DNA of 64,000 bases from Dichetophora obliterata (GCA_963920525.1 OY986438.1:180770888-180834887); one strand, 5' to 3'. Counted from the stretch's first letter, positions 11,002-22,983 are shown. The notes: generated by a model from the letters alone, not told the origin. Numbers and translations: made by a program.

Positions 11002-12947
11002 TCTATATATATAAAATGGAATGTGTGTTTGTTTATTTGTTTGTTTGTACCTTATAGAAGACCAAACCTCTGGACCGATCTTCCTGAAATTTTCACAGCA
11101 TTTAACTGGGACTCTGGCATGATTAATATGGTACTTTTTTCGACCACTCCCACTTTTACGCCCACTTTTTTAAAATTATGTAATTGCTCCCATATAGTTT
11201 TTAACAGATTTACTTCAAATTGTATACACATTATACTTCAGGCGAGGTAGAAATAAACATTTCTTACGCCACGCCCCTTTCATGCCCCTTTTCACGCCAA
11301 ATTTAAGTTTTAAACTTTTTGTTCTCTGTACAAATTTATTCCTTCCAACGGATTATTTTTTATTTGGTAGTATATTGCTCTTAATACTGTTAACGTCGCC
11401 ATATTACTATGAACCACGTCCACTTCACCGCCCCCTTTTTTTAATTCAGATACTTACTTATGCCACTAACAATTTTTGCTATACAAAATACTTTTTTTGT
11501 AATATGTATTTACCTAAAGTTTTATATACTTTTTATCTACAGGTAAGATAGCCATAGATTTTTTTATTACCAAATCCCCCTTTTTCGCCCCATTTTACTT
11601 TAATTATAATTAATCTGCTTTCAATATGGTATATATTTGGTGTCTTTAAAAGTGTTGATGCACAAAAACATTCTGAAATAATTTTTTATTTTAATTATTA
11701 TTTTTTAATTATTATCAACACAATTAAATTTGAATACTAATATTGCACTACTTTTCCTTCAAATGTAATATGAGGTGCGATTGCCAACGCGTGTTATAAC
11801 GCTTACCATATCATTGACATACTTACAATTAAAATTATGTATATGGCAATTCATTTCACTAATTAAGAACGCTTCTGATTGGCTGCCGTAAGAATAAATA
11901 CTATTTCACCAAACGGGAGCTATGTTTGCAGCCATTAAAGCTGAAACTTTCACAGCATGCTACTATGACTCTGGAAGGAATAATAGGCTATATGAAGTTT
12001 TTATGGGACAAAGGGGCGTGGCACCGTCCATATAACCCAAAAATTTAAATCGCCATATTTGGGGCATTTTTTGACCTACGTCGATGATATTTGGTACATA
12101 TGGTATTGGCATAATTAGGAATACGTACCAGGAGAAAATTGGGTGGGGCCACGCCTCTTTTGAGGAAAATTAAAAATCGCAATATAGTCTTAACTGCTGG
12201 ACCGATCGTCATTAAATTTTCACAATAGGATATTCTTACGAAATAATAAATTCTTGACTATATAAAGTTATGAGTGGACAAAAGGGCGTGGCCTCGCCCA
12301 TATAACCCAAAATTTAAAATCGTCATATCTTGGGCATTTTTTGACCAACAGCGGCAGTATTTGCTATATATGGTATTGGCATGAATAGAAATACGTACCA
12401 AAAGAAAAGTGGGCGGATCGCGCCCCTTTGTTTGCGATATATTGGAGGCTGGACCTGTTAACCGATCTTAAATTTTCACAGCGTGCAGCTTTGACTCAGG
12501 AATACTAATAAACCATGCACACTTCTGCACCTACTTTTTTACTACGTTTATTAACGCCTTTACCTCAAATTTAAAATACATAATAATTAAAATAGTGGGG
12601 TAGCCCCATTCTCTTTCTCCCACAACTTTCTGCAAAACAGCTGATTTTGTAATATGTGTTAATCAAAATAGAGAGTGAAGTAACCCCATTCTCATTCTCC
12701 CACAACTGACTGCAAAACAGCTGATTGTGTAATTGCTGCTTTTTGATTGGTCTAAAAATAAAAAGGGGGAGCATGAAGCAAATTACATGCGGTTCAGTGC
12801 TGAATTCTAATTGGCTTACAACAAAAAAAGGGGAGAAGCATTGCAATAATTAAATTAAAATTAAATACATAAATTTTTGTATATATATAAATACTTTTAA
12901 TTTTATTTTATAAAGAGGGGGTAGCGAAGTACACTGGGTTCAGCTAG
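11002..12947 (+). mobile_element. Non-autonomous Helitron-like element, downstream copy
   Basis: Identical to 40-1985. It lies between A (11001) and T (12948) inside the LINE-1A endonuclease, and removing it rejoins the frame NYKL|FRNDRIDRKGG. This makes its termini the best-defined in the window. Confidence 0.78.
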
Positions 12948-13003
12948 TAACTTATAATTTTTTAAATTCAAACAAGTGTCACTGATGTCTCAAACTAAAG
13001 CTT
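12948..13003 (-). mobile_element. LINE-1A endonuclease remnant (downstream duplicate)
   Basis: Same 56 bp as 1986-2041. It is the part of the LINE 5' of the Helitron and ends at the TA used by Tc1-A. Confidence 0.7.
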
Positions 13004-13005
13004 TA

Positions 13006-14269
13006 AAAACGAGCTCACATTGAAAGTCGGGCAGATAAGGAATTCAATGCTGAAACTAAGAATTTAACATTTTGTTGCCAATCCTTTTTCTTATATGACT
13101 GCCTGCAACCTTTCTGGCATGGGCGCAACCAAATTTTTAAAAACTTCAGCTCCAATCTGATTCCACTCCTGAAGAGTAGTTAGGATACTTTTTTTTAGGA
13201 TTGGATCTTTAGTTGCCCATCTCTGGTACTGCACTCAGGGTTCAAGTTCATCTCATAGATGTTCTATAACATTTTAATCTGGGCCTTGTGAGGTTGTTTT
13301 TATGACATTTGGACAAATATTAAGTACACAATTCTTTACCGAGAGTGTCATATGTTTCAGGTCACTGTCTTGGTAAAACTAAAAATTGTCTGCAATCCTC
13401 TATTTACCCGCACTTTCTTTTACTTGCGCCATGAGAATGTCAAGGAACATATTTTTGTCCATTATACCTTCAATAAAATGAATCCTTCCAACATCAGACG
13501 CAGCCCGAAACCATGACTGATCCTCTACCATGCTTAATCGTATGTTTAGAATTTTTATTGCAAAATTCTTCATTCGGTTTTCGCTTTCCATCTGAACCAT
13601 ATAAATTAAATAAACTCTCATCGGTAAACAAAACCTGTACTAAAAATTTATTATTTAAAAGTGCTAAAGATCTTAATGTATTCTGTTTTATTAACCTTGC
13701 TCCAGAATAGAAAGTCTTTGGTCATCTGCTCATGCACGAAATTGGGGCGTTCTATTACATTTTTCTTTCTAATACAGTGCTTTTTTTGTGCTACTCCTCA
13801 ATTTAAGCATTTTTTTCTCAAAACTCTTCAAATTGTTTCTGAGTGTACACTCTTTATCAAATTGAGTTTTAACATGACCTCTAGTTTTAGTGCAAATAAA
13901 AATGGGTCTTTTAGTATTTCTCTTAAAAAATACCTTTCATCTTTGGAGCTAAGTTAATTTTTAGTTACTGTACGTTCTTTATTGCATATTCTCTTATCTT
14001 GTATATAATGCTTGATTATATCGTGCACTGTTGATTTACTTAAGGCGATTTGTGCGATTTGTCGCTCGGATATTCCTTTCAAATAATAATCCATCAAGAT
14101 CTGCCTTTCTGCCAGTGTTGATTGATTTACTTTTCGAGAAATGTTTATTTTTTTAAGTTTTGCGTTTGAGTGAAGTTATTCCAACAGTAGTAAAAGTTGT
14201 AAGCAGGAATAACGGACCACAATTTGCAATTTTTCTTAACTTGCCCGACTTTCAATGTGAGCTCGTTTT
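13006..14269 (-). mobile_element. Tc1-type element A with decayed transposase, downstream copy
   Basis: Identical to 2044-3307, with TA at 13004-13005 and 14270-14271. The transposase relic occupies about 13064-14152 on the minus strand with the same stops and helix-turn-helix. Confidence 0.88.
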
Positions 14270-14271
14270 TA

Positions 14272-14463
14272 TAGGTTTGTTTCGATTTAAATTTGTTTCA
14301 CCGTTATGTTCTAATTTTTTAATTATGTTTCTGTTTAATTTTGTTCACCAAAAAATAACGTTTTGAAAAAATATATATTGCAATATTCTTCAAACATTTT
14401 TATTTCTGAAATCAATGCGAAAGTGCTTAGAAATGCCTGCTCGACTTTCGTTGTGAGCCACTG
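14272..14463. mobile_element. Right arm of Tc1-type element B (downstream copy)
   Basis: Inverted match to 7973-8146. It ends with the CAGTGGCTCACAACG terminus (reverse complement) followed by TA. It defines the right limit of the nested composite. Confidence 0.82.
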
Positions 14464-14465
14464 TA

Positions 14466-15629
14466 TGTGGTGATGAACAACATGTCGCTGATTTCGTGTA
14501 AGACCGTCACAGCTCAAAATTTGTTTTTTTTTAGTTTAATATACAGAAGTATTCATTGTTATCATATCTTCAATTTGAGTGAATTCCAGACCGATTTGCT
14601 GTTAATTGACGGTTTTCAGATGCTTGTGTCGTTTTGACTTTTAACGATTTCTTCACTTTTTTGTATCAATAACATTTCATTTCTATTTACACCAAAACTT
14701 TTTTAAAATTTCTGCCTAATTTTTCCACAATAACGATTTATTATACCATAAACCATTTTTTGAATAAAAATCCAAGCAAGCAACCTAATATTTTTTGTAG
14801 TAATAAAGTACCTTAGTAAAGTATTTATATGTGCACAAATATTTTTTTTATTTTCTCCCTAGCTTATAACAACATAATATTTGTATATATTTCTTAAGTA
14901 GAAAAAAGTAGTATAAAAGCAAATTTGACATCTCACAAAAATAAATAACTATTTTTTTTTTGGCGGAATATATTTTTAAAAAAATTCTGTCGAGCCGTTA
15001 GCTGATTTTTTTGGTTTATTTGAATGGTGATCAGATATTCGAATAATAATCGCCATCAGCTACAATCGCACACACAAATGAATGCATTCATATGGCTCAA
15101 GCTCGTAAACAATGGTTTGCGAATGAATACGAAGGCAGCATTCAGACAATGAAGACATTCGGACGCTTCGCTTGAAACTCGAGCGTCTGCAACTCAATAT
15201 ATATACTTTTATACCTCCCTGCCGTTCTCCAGCAACGCGTTCCTCTTTGTTGTTGTTCCTGTTTGTTTTCATTTAGTTAATTTTTTGCGAACCCATTCCT
15301 ATTAAATATTTAATTAAATATCCGCGACAAATGGGTACTTCAAATGTCGCACAGCAAATATCATAAAAGCTGCAATTCGTTAGAGTGACGCAATTTTTTT
15401 TTCAACACGTTCAGACGTTTTCCATTCATTCGCCAGCCATGAAACGAAAATGCAATAAATACGTACGATATATTCTCGTTAGCGTTTTTTTTTTTACTTT
15501 GAGAGCTGCAATTAATATATTTTTCATGGAGGGAATGAACGTAAAAGCATGCATTTTCTTGCGAATGTTACTAATATCTTGCTTTGTTGTGCATTCTTGT
15601 GTCGTAGACGTTCGTTATTACGAGTGCTC
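14466..15629. other. Non-coding duplicated flank, downstream copy
   Basis: Identical to 3504-4667. No gene or RNA was recognised in either copy. Confidence 0.6.
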
Positions 15630-15632
15630 TTA

Positions 15633-15771
15633 GGCTGCCCGCAGAGTAAACGCCGACGCAGGCAGTCGCAGGAAAACTATGTGAACAAGCGAGAAAAAGT
15701 TATTTCTATCTCGTTTCTTCGCAGTGCACTGCCTGCGTCTGCCTTATTCGGCGTTTACTCTGCGGGCAGCC
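15633..15771. mobile_element. Intact hairpin MITE with TTA target duplication (PIF/Harbinger-like)
   Basis: 139 bp with near-perfect inverted ends starting GGCTGCCCGCAGAGTAAACG and inner arms CGCAGGCAGT/ACTGCCTGCG, so most of the element folds back on itself. TTA flanks both sides (15630-15632, 15772-15774). A TTA duplication together with G-rich termini suggests the PIF/Harbinger superfamily. The upstream duplicate of this MITE is cut after 29 bases at 4699. Confidence 0.82.
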
Positions 15772-15774
15772 TTA

Positions 15775-15949
15775 TTTTGCAAACAGAGTAAATGCCGATT
15801 CAGACAGGCAGGCAGACAGGCGCAGGCAGTAGCCTGCAGAGAAACGAGAAAGAAATAAAGCCAAGCTGACTTTTATCTCGCTTGCTCACACAGTTTGCCT
15901 GCGACTATCTGCCTGCCTGCCTGAATTGGCTTTCACTCTGTCTGCAACC
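15775..15949. mobile_element. Second, older MITE of the same family, abutting the first
   Basis: 175 bp. The left end TTTTGCAAACAGAGTAAATG and the right end, read in reverse as GGTTGCAGACAGAGTGAAAG, are diverged versions of the neighbour's termini. Inner arms are rich in CAGGCAGGCAG. It shares the TTA at 15772-15774 with the first MITE and ends at TTA 15950-15952. Confidence 0.75.
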
Positions 15950-16059
15950 TTACGCTATAGCAGTTTTATATGCAGCGATTGGCACATGCATTCACGTAGC
16001 CTTACATGTAGGCTATTCGGATAACCTGGGTTAACTTTAATGCAAAGAATATATCTCGT

Positions 16060-17447
16060 ATATCGGTCATTCCATGTCAAATCGGACGCTTTTCGAAACT
16101 TATATTTCCGTAAAAATTTAGTACTTTGCACGTGGATAGTACTTTAAAAAAGAAAAATATTTGAATATTCTTTTTCAATTTTTTTTTGCAGTTATACACA
16201 GTGAAAAATTATAAAGAAAAACAAAAATTGTCATTTGGATATGTACTCAAACAACTATATCTTCTAAACCGTTAGTCCCACAAGAAAAAAATTTAGGACA
16301 TATTTTAAAGATCTTGAATTGCTCTTTATTGTGGTGTTCTTTTTTACAAATATTTCGAGAAAAATTTTAAATTTTTTGACCACTAAAAATTTCATTCTCA
16401 TTTTTCAAGGTCAGCACCATTATTTTTTTGGCACTTTGAAAATATTATCGTATTGAGGCATTCATTCTTAATGCATTCTCAAAATTTGATGTTGGAGAAT
16501 CAATTTTTACTATTTTTAACGAAATTTTCAAAAACTGACTACACAATTTTTAAGTACAAAATACTTTAATTTTTTATTAAAAATGGAATTTGTAGTATTT
16601 TTTTATTAAACTAGGTACATATCGTCGCTGTGCCAACAAAAACAGTTAAATGTTTTTCAGTAACTTTTCAGGAGAGCAAAAAACAAATTTTTTCAGAACA
16701 TTTCTAGTACTGCGAGCAATAACTGTTTTTGATCTCTTCTAAATCATAAGAGGTATAAAAAACTGCAAATGTAGAAATGTGGGTAATAGACAGTGTTAAC
16801 AAAATATGCTTAAAAAAAATTTACAAAAATCACTTAACTGGTTTTTCTGGCGCAACGATGATATATAAAATCAGTCAAATTTAAAAATTTTATCAACTCG
16901 TTAAATTATACCATTCCTTTGAAGAGACTCTATTTTTGAAATTTGCTAAAATATTTCTTGGTTGTAATTCCGTGATGTATACCTATGTTAATACTAAATT
17001 ATGTAAAATTGTTTTAACATTTTATTTTTAATTTTTGTTTTGTTCTTGTAAGCAATAGTTGAAAAAGATGTAGTGGACCTTGAAAAATGGGAATGAAATT
17101 TTTAGTGGTCAAAAAATTTAAAACTTTTCTCGAAAGTGTTTGTAAAAAAGAACACCACAATAAAGAACAATTCAAGATCTGAAAGATATGTCCTTAATTT
17201 TTTTCTTGTAGGACAAACGGCTTAGAAGATATAGTTCTTTGAGTACGTGTCCAAATGACAATTTTTGTTTTTCTTTATAATTTTTCACTGTGTATAACTG
17301 CAAAAACAAAAATAAGAAATTATAAAAAAGTATGCAAATATTTTTTGCTCTTAAAGTTCTATCGACGTGCAAAATTTTAAAAAAATCGGAATCGTCAAAA
17401 TTAGTTTTTGGACAAAAGCGTCCGATTTGACATGGAATGATCGATAT
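16060..17447. mobile_element. 1.39-kb foldback element with about 400-bp arms
   Basis: The left end ATATCGGTCATTCCATGTCA is mirrored at 17447. The arms (about 16060-16430 and 17042-17447) stay alignable throughout, sharing CAGTTATACACAGTGAAAAA and AAGAACACCACAATAAAG in opposite orientation. The 600-bp centre is AT-rich and non-coding. No transposase is present, so the superfamily is unassigned. Confidence 0.75.
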
Positions 17448-18156
17448 TGACGTGAAACTCTAAACGTCATTTGAATGCACTCAAGCTGTTCTCTCTCTGA
17501 TGGTGATACTAGCGATCAGCGATATAAAATTAACTCTATTGCGATGTTTTGCTACTATAATCCTCAACTAACTGTTACTTTAAGAGTGTAACACACCAGA
17601 ATAATTAAATGACACTTAGTCTAGTGTGGTTAAGAAAAACCAGTAGGTTGTTTTTTTTATAGTTGTAAAGTTCCCCTAAATTGCTTAAAAAAGCGTACCT
17701 AGCGTACTCAATCGAAACCTGGCTAGGACGAGGAGAGTGCTAAAAAGAGGGTAAGTGTTTTTTGTAAGTGACATCTCTCTAGCTCAAAAGTATGTTATCG
17801 TATTGTAGCAAAATCATCACAACTCAAAATGAAACATTTTTTTACATTAGTTTTTGTAGTAATAATATCACAACTCAAACAGACACTTGAAAAATTTTAA
17901 AATTCTGAATTTATATTCAAAATCAGCGATCCCTAACACGGTTAAATTATGTTTAAAATTCTTAAAAAAACATATTATTAGGTGGCAGCCCTTAATATTT
18001 AATTAACTCTACACTTATTTGATTCACCTTTTTTTAAAATAATCCCATATGAGAACTACTTTGGAAACTACTTATACTCATTCATACTCATTTTTGAGTA
18101 AGTAGCTCATGATTCAAAAATGTGAGTCATTGCAAATCTCTAATTTGAATCACTGA
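17448..18156. other. Spacer without recognised features
   Basis: AT-rich sequence. I see no coding frame, RNA gene or clear repeat boundary here. Confidence 0.4.
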
Positions 18157-18164
18157 GTTATGAA

Positions 18165-19652
18165 TAGGGATGTCAATCCCGGGATCCGAAATTCCGGGAT
18201 CCCGATCTTTTTTAAGACCCGAATATCCCGGGACTATTCGATTCGAATCCCGGGATTGTTGAAAACAATTTTTTTAATATTTAATACAATTTTTCAAACT
18301 ACCATCACATATATCCCCCTTTCAACGATCAACGATCGAACAAACAAGCGTTGAAGCGGAGCGGTTCTTCTTCTGCTCTGCACGTCTTATATGCAATAAA
18401 TTAAGGTCTTAGTTAGGGATAAAACCATTAATGCTTTAATTTTATAAAGATCGTATTTTGATCAAAAGCAGGAATATTTTTACTGAGCTCTAAATAAAAA
18501 GGGTATTGTATTTATTTTTTTCTTAAATTTATTGAATTATTTTAATTTGAATGTACTAAAGCATATAATTAAAGGGAGATTTTAGGCCAGAGCGGTTAAA
18601 ATAAAGGCATATTTTAGAAGATGTTTTCTAAAAAAAATGTTTACATACACAAAAAATTTAATTTGCATGTTAATTTTACATCATCACGCTGATTGCCTGA
18701 AAATAAAATGCTTTAGAATAATGAAAAAACATTTTCATTGGTCCATTAGTTTGTTTTCAGTAGTGTAGCCAGTTTTGAAAAAGTATGTTTCAAGAAAAAT
18801 CGTACTTAAAGTTACTCTCTTTAGTTAAATTTACTCTGGCGTACCAGGTTTTAAGCGCTGTAGAATCTGTATTATAAGCGGAATTGATTTATTGAAAGAT
18901 AATTGAACAATAAGCAATCTAAAAAAATTTCATTTTAAAAGAATACTTATTTAAATACTGATTTAAAAAATTTTATGTAGGCGGTTACTGCTAAAGCTTA
19001 GTATGCTGTAGGAACAAAAAATTTTAGGTATTTAATTCTACACGCGAAATTTTGGTGTAGACTCAACACTAACACATACTAACCATAACGTTTTTGTTGA
19101 ATGTGTTAGTTGAACATTATTGTTGAAAGTCAAATTTCCACGCCAATTAAATGTACGGCCATATAAAAGGCAGCGAAATTTTGACATTTTAACTTTCCAA
19201 CCATGGTTGTGAACTTGGCTGCATTGAACAATTTTTTCAGTTCAACAGCGCACTAACCAACGAAAAAAAATGTCGCTACCTTTTCGCTGTCAAAAACGCG
19301 ATGTATTTCTTACGGAAGATTTCTTTTCGCTTCTACAGCATACTAAGCTTAAACCAAAAATATGTATTTGTGCATGTATTACAAAAACTATGTTATAAAA
19401 TACTGAAGATATTGATTGGTCAAATTTTATGTTTGGTTTTTTTTTTTGTTGAATTGGTGCAAATTGTTCTTCTTTGTTACATTAATTTGATTCAGAGTAT
19501 CTACTATAATAGAATAGAAGTGAATGTGTTGCACTTTTTGGCAAAAAAAATAACGAAATAGAAACTTCTTGAATTTCGGGGCGACCCAGGGATTGTATTT
19601 TCAGATCCCAAAAGTCCCGGGATCGAAAAAACTCTAAAAATTGCCATCCCTA
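18165..19652. mobile_element. Non-autonomous hAT-like element (1488 bp)
   Basis: Termini TAGGGATGTCAAT (18165) and, in reverse, TAGGGATGGCAAT (19652), each followed inward by CCCGGGA-rich subterminal blocks. Flanking 8-mers GTTATGAA (18157-18164) and GTCGTGAA (19653-19660) match at 6 of 8, an aged 8-bp target duplication as expected for hAT. No transposase frame was found inside; short open frames are fortuitous. Confidence 0.72.
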
Positions 19653-19660
19653 GTCGTGAA

Positions 19661-20475
19661 CGAATAGTGCTCGAGTACTGCTTATTTTTAAGTATTCGTT
19701 GCAGATCTCTGGTCCGTACCAAGCTACTCAGGCACAAAAGTCCCGAGTATCAGACTCAATTTTATTTTTGAAAGCTACGAGTAGTATCGAAAAATGGCGA
19801 AGGTTATGAAAAAAAAAATTAATCGTACATTGATATTAAACCGAATGCAAACGAGCCTCAGCGAACAGGACCCGAGAAATAATTTATACATTGTGTCAAT
19901 AAAATATCTGATATGTATTGAAACTAGTCTGAGTCTTTACTATAATGTACCTGAATCATACCCAACAAGTTCTTCAAAAGTCATCTTAAATAGTACAGTA
20001 GTAAATCTGTATTACGTCAATAAAGTGTTCAATCAAAAACGAGCGACTATATTCGGACACAATAAACTGACGAGTGCCTGATTCGGTCTTCGTTCGACCC
20101 AAGGCATGCCCAAAGCATTCCAGAACTAGCACTTCTTTCGGTGAAAAGGTTGGATATTTACCGACACGACACCGGACATATATCAGCTACTTTATTGACA
20201 CAAAATATGAAATTGTTCTCGGGCTTATATTTTTATAAATGCATGTTTGATTTATTATAAAATAGTAAATTTACAATGTTCACTTTTTTAATTAACTCTT
20301 GTAAAATAGATCTTGATTTTGAGTTTGATTGCACAGACTTATGTTAACTAGTAAGTTCATACCTGATGCTTTTTCTTGGGTTTTATTTTATTTTATTTTA
20401 AAAAACACTTTTGTTTTCTTTCTATGTGTAAAATGTCAAGTTAAAACATTTTTTTTAATTGATGAAGGATTTATT
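19661..20475. other. Spacer without recognised features
   Basis: No conserved frame or repeat boundary was recognised. A 95-codon open frame at 19794-20081 lacks any recognisable motif. Confidence 0.4.
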
Positions 20476-20690
20476 ATTTTGGTGAGCTGACTTTGTATAG
20501 GAGGTGGGCGGAGTTTTTGTTTTATTTTTTTACCAAATTCCAACCATAGAGTATAAAGTTAAAATGTCCACTTATTTGCAAAATTTTAAGCCATTGTACT
20601 CATTTTGGTGGAATTTAAGGTGATTTTACCGTTTTCATAAAGTAACTTTGTATTGGAGGTGGCTTCTAATCTAATGTGCTTTTCATAAAT
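20476..20690. repeat. Diverged dispersed repeat, member 1
   Basis: Contains TGACTTTGTATAGGAGGTGG and, about 170 bp later, a second TAACTTTGTATTGGAGGTGG, with GCCATTGTACTCATTTTGGTGG between. The same order of motifs recurs at 25447-25690, with clear divergence. Identity of the family is unknown. Confidence 0.5.
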
Positions 20691-20887
20691 AAATACTTGC
20701 AAAATCTATTTACATTGAAAAAAAAAATACTGAACTCGCACGCAATCAATCACGATCTGACACAATTTTCTTCCTTATTACATACAGCGCATGACTGACT
20801 TTACTCGACTTGAATCGAATGAAGATATTCTACTATAATGCTCACTTTAGAAGTTACCGATAATTTGCTTAATATCCGCGCAACAGT

Positions 20888-21210
20888 TTGTAATAACAAC
20901 AAAAACAACAACAACAGCATCAAATACGTTAAGAAAATAAAAGCAAAACAGTAAGAAACCAGTAATGCGCCACCATTGTGCAGATACTGCAAATTTCCAT
21001 CATCCTTAAGATTCTGAAGGTGGGAATATATTAACGTACATATAATAGTTCGATCGTGATATGCGTGACTTTGTGCAGCAAAGGGGCGAAAAACGCGAAA
21101 TTTTCAAATTAAATGTTTTCGTTGTTTAAATGATGACTGAGCTCCTAGTTGTTGTTGTTGTTGTTCTTCTTCTTCTTCTTCTTCTTCTTAATGTTGTTGT
21201 TTTGGATAAG
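20888..21210. repeat. Microsatellite cluster (ACA and CTT/GTT repeats)
   Basis: ACAACA runs at about 20895-20925 and a GTT run followed by a CTT run at about 21150-21190. Simple-sequence DNA only. Confidence 0.7.
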
Positions 21211-21803
21211 CATGTGAATGTTAATGCTTAGTTCAAGTTTGGAAATCCTTTTTTTTTCTCTCTCTCCCTCTTTTCTTAAACATTCTGTACCTTCCCCCAG
21301 CAAACGTTAACAAATGCATTTTTAAGTACTTTCATTTTGTAAATTGGCACATGTTTTTTGTGGCTTTTATTTTCCCAGACAAAACCGCACAAAATTACAA
21401 AGCTTGAAGATTTTTTAGTTGTTCTCGTACTCACATCCAAGCACAAGCACTAAATAAATCTACTCCTTCAACAAAGTGATGATGTTTCATTGTCGAAGAA
21501 TTAAATGTGATGAGTTTATAGGTGGAGGCTTATCCTTGCTTATTTCTTCTTCTTTGAGAAGACTGACTGAGGAGTGGGAAGGATGGAGTTTGCTGCTGTG
21601 GGATTCAAAAAGAGTTTTGAATTTCTTCTTATTAACATTGCCAAAAAAATGTTCGCTTCAGGTCGTTGGTTGTGGACATACTACTCTAAAGTGGCCAAGA
21701 AAATGCATGTTACTTTATGAAAAAGTGTATGCAGCCACTACTCACGGTGGAAATAAAACTTAAACACAAATAAGTCGAGATCCATCAGTGGTTAAATATG
21801 TAT

Positions 21804-22983
21804 ATCCCAATGGTTAATGGACACATTACCTAACCAATTATTTCTTAAATACAATGTACCTGCTGGGCCTCCGAAGTTTGTTTACAATTCTCAATTATAT
21901 TTGTTTGGACATGGCCGCTAAAACACTGATGACATCTACCTTACACAGTAAGCGACAGTGTGCGTAGGTAAGCATAAGATAGGAGAGCACAAAAAAATGA
22001 CACACAAAATTAAAGAGAATACCAGGGACCGTACCGGTTATGGTTTTTATCAAAAAAGTCGAATATTAACAGTTATCATTTAACTTTTATTTTTTCCGAC
22101 AAAAATACTAGTTATTTACTAGTTATACTGTTACTTTTGACTTTTATTTTTTTGGTCAAAAATAACAGTTATTTTGTGCCTTTTATTTTTTCGGTCAAAA
22201 ATATCAGGCAATTTGAAATTTTTTAAAGGCCACTTAAACGGCAAAAAAAGTTTTATGCAATTTTTATCGTCTCAGCACGCACATTTTGAGCTTTAAAACT
22301 TTTTAAAAAATAAAGGCACAAAATGTCTGTTATTTTTGACCTAAAAAATAAAAGTCAAAAGTGACAGTTATTTTTGCCCGAAAAAATAAAAGGCAAATTT
22401 TCATTTTTATATTAACAGTCAAAAATTTAAAAGGCTTTTAATATTCGCGAAGCTACTGCCATTACTATAATAATGGTATATTTAAAAAAGTCCTCCGGCA
22501 ACTTTTTCGTTATGCCTTTTTCATATGAAAATTACAAAATAACAATTATTTTCGGTCCCTGGAGAATACAAATTAATTAAACGAAAATCGTCTCTATGCC
22601 AAAAACACAACGAAAACGAAAGAGAAAACACCGAAAAAAGCAAACAAAAGCAAATGACACCACATATTATTTTCACAATAATTTTTACAGTTTAATGAAC
22701 GAATTATTACCTTTTATTTAGCACTTCAGAGTAAATGTTTAATAATACTTTATTTTATATATACAACTTATATGTTCTGGTTTAAACAGAAAGATTAATA
22801 GTTTTCACAAACACACTTCACTGCAAAACTTCATGTTAGAAAACACGATGTTGCTACACAGACGAATAAAGTCGAACTGTTGTTTTGACAATGAAAATAA
22901 ACGTATGTGAACACAAACAAGAATTCGTTTTCGCTTATAGTTCTGCATTACAATGTCATCACCGATAAATTTTTACAAGCGGC
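21804..22983 (+). repeat. Dispersed repeat R1, first copy (interrupted)
   Basis: From AATGGTTAATGGACACATTA to CATCACCGATAAATTTTTAC this matches the inverted copy at 45691-46407 along its whole length, e.g. TTTGTTTGGACATGGCCGCT and GATGACATCTACCTTACACA. The copy is split by a 539-bp hAT MITE. There are no terminal inverted repeats and no coding frame, so it could be a solo LTR or a non-autonomous element of unknown type. Confidence 0.75.
22023..22561. mobile_element. hAT MITE with perfect 8-bp target duplication
   Basis: 539 bp beginning CAGGGACCG and ending CGGTCCCTG. GAGAATAC is repeated exactly at 22015-22022 and 22562-22569. Subterminal copies of a motif like TTTTATTTTTTCGGTCAAAA run in one direction on the left half and the opposite direction on the right half. 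No coding sequence. Confidence 0.9.

Larger units (their letters stand above)
7973..14463. mobile_element. Composite Tc1-type element B with nested insertions
   Basis: The left end CAATAGCTCACAACGAAAGT (7973) and the right end, which mirrors it at 14463, are both flanked by TA (7971-7972, 14464-14465). The arms match for about 175 bp. Between them lie, in order, LINE-1A (minus strand), the Helitron, the LINE remnant and Tc1-A. Only the arms belong to B itself; any transposase of B is gone. The terminal sequence resembles that of Tc1-A (shared GCTCACA..GAAAGTCGGGCA), so A and B are related families. Confidence 0.72.
10963..15661. repeat. Downstream copy of the 1-4699 duplicated sequence
   Basis: Identical counterpart of 1-4699. 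Here the sequence runs on past 15661 into the second half of a hairpin MITE and its TTA target-site repeat, so this is the ancestral arrangement and the break at 4699 is the derived one. On the left it joins seamlessly to the rest of the interrupted LINE (8150-10962), again the ancestral arrangement. Confidence 0.93.
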
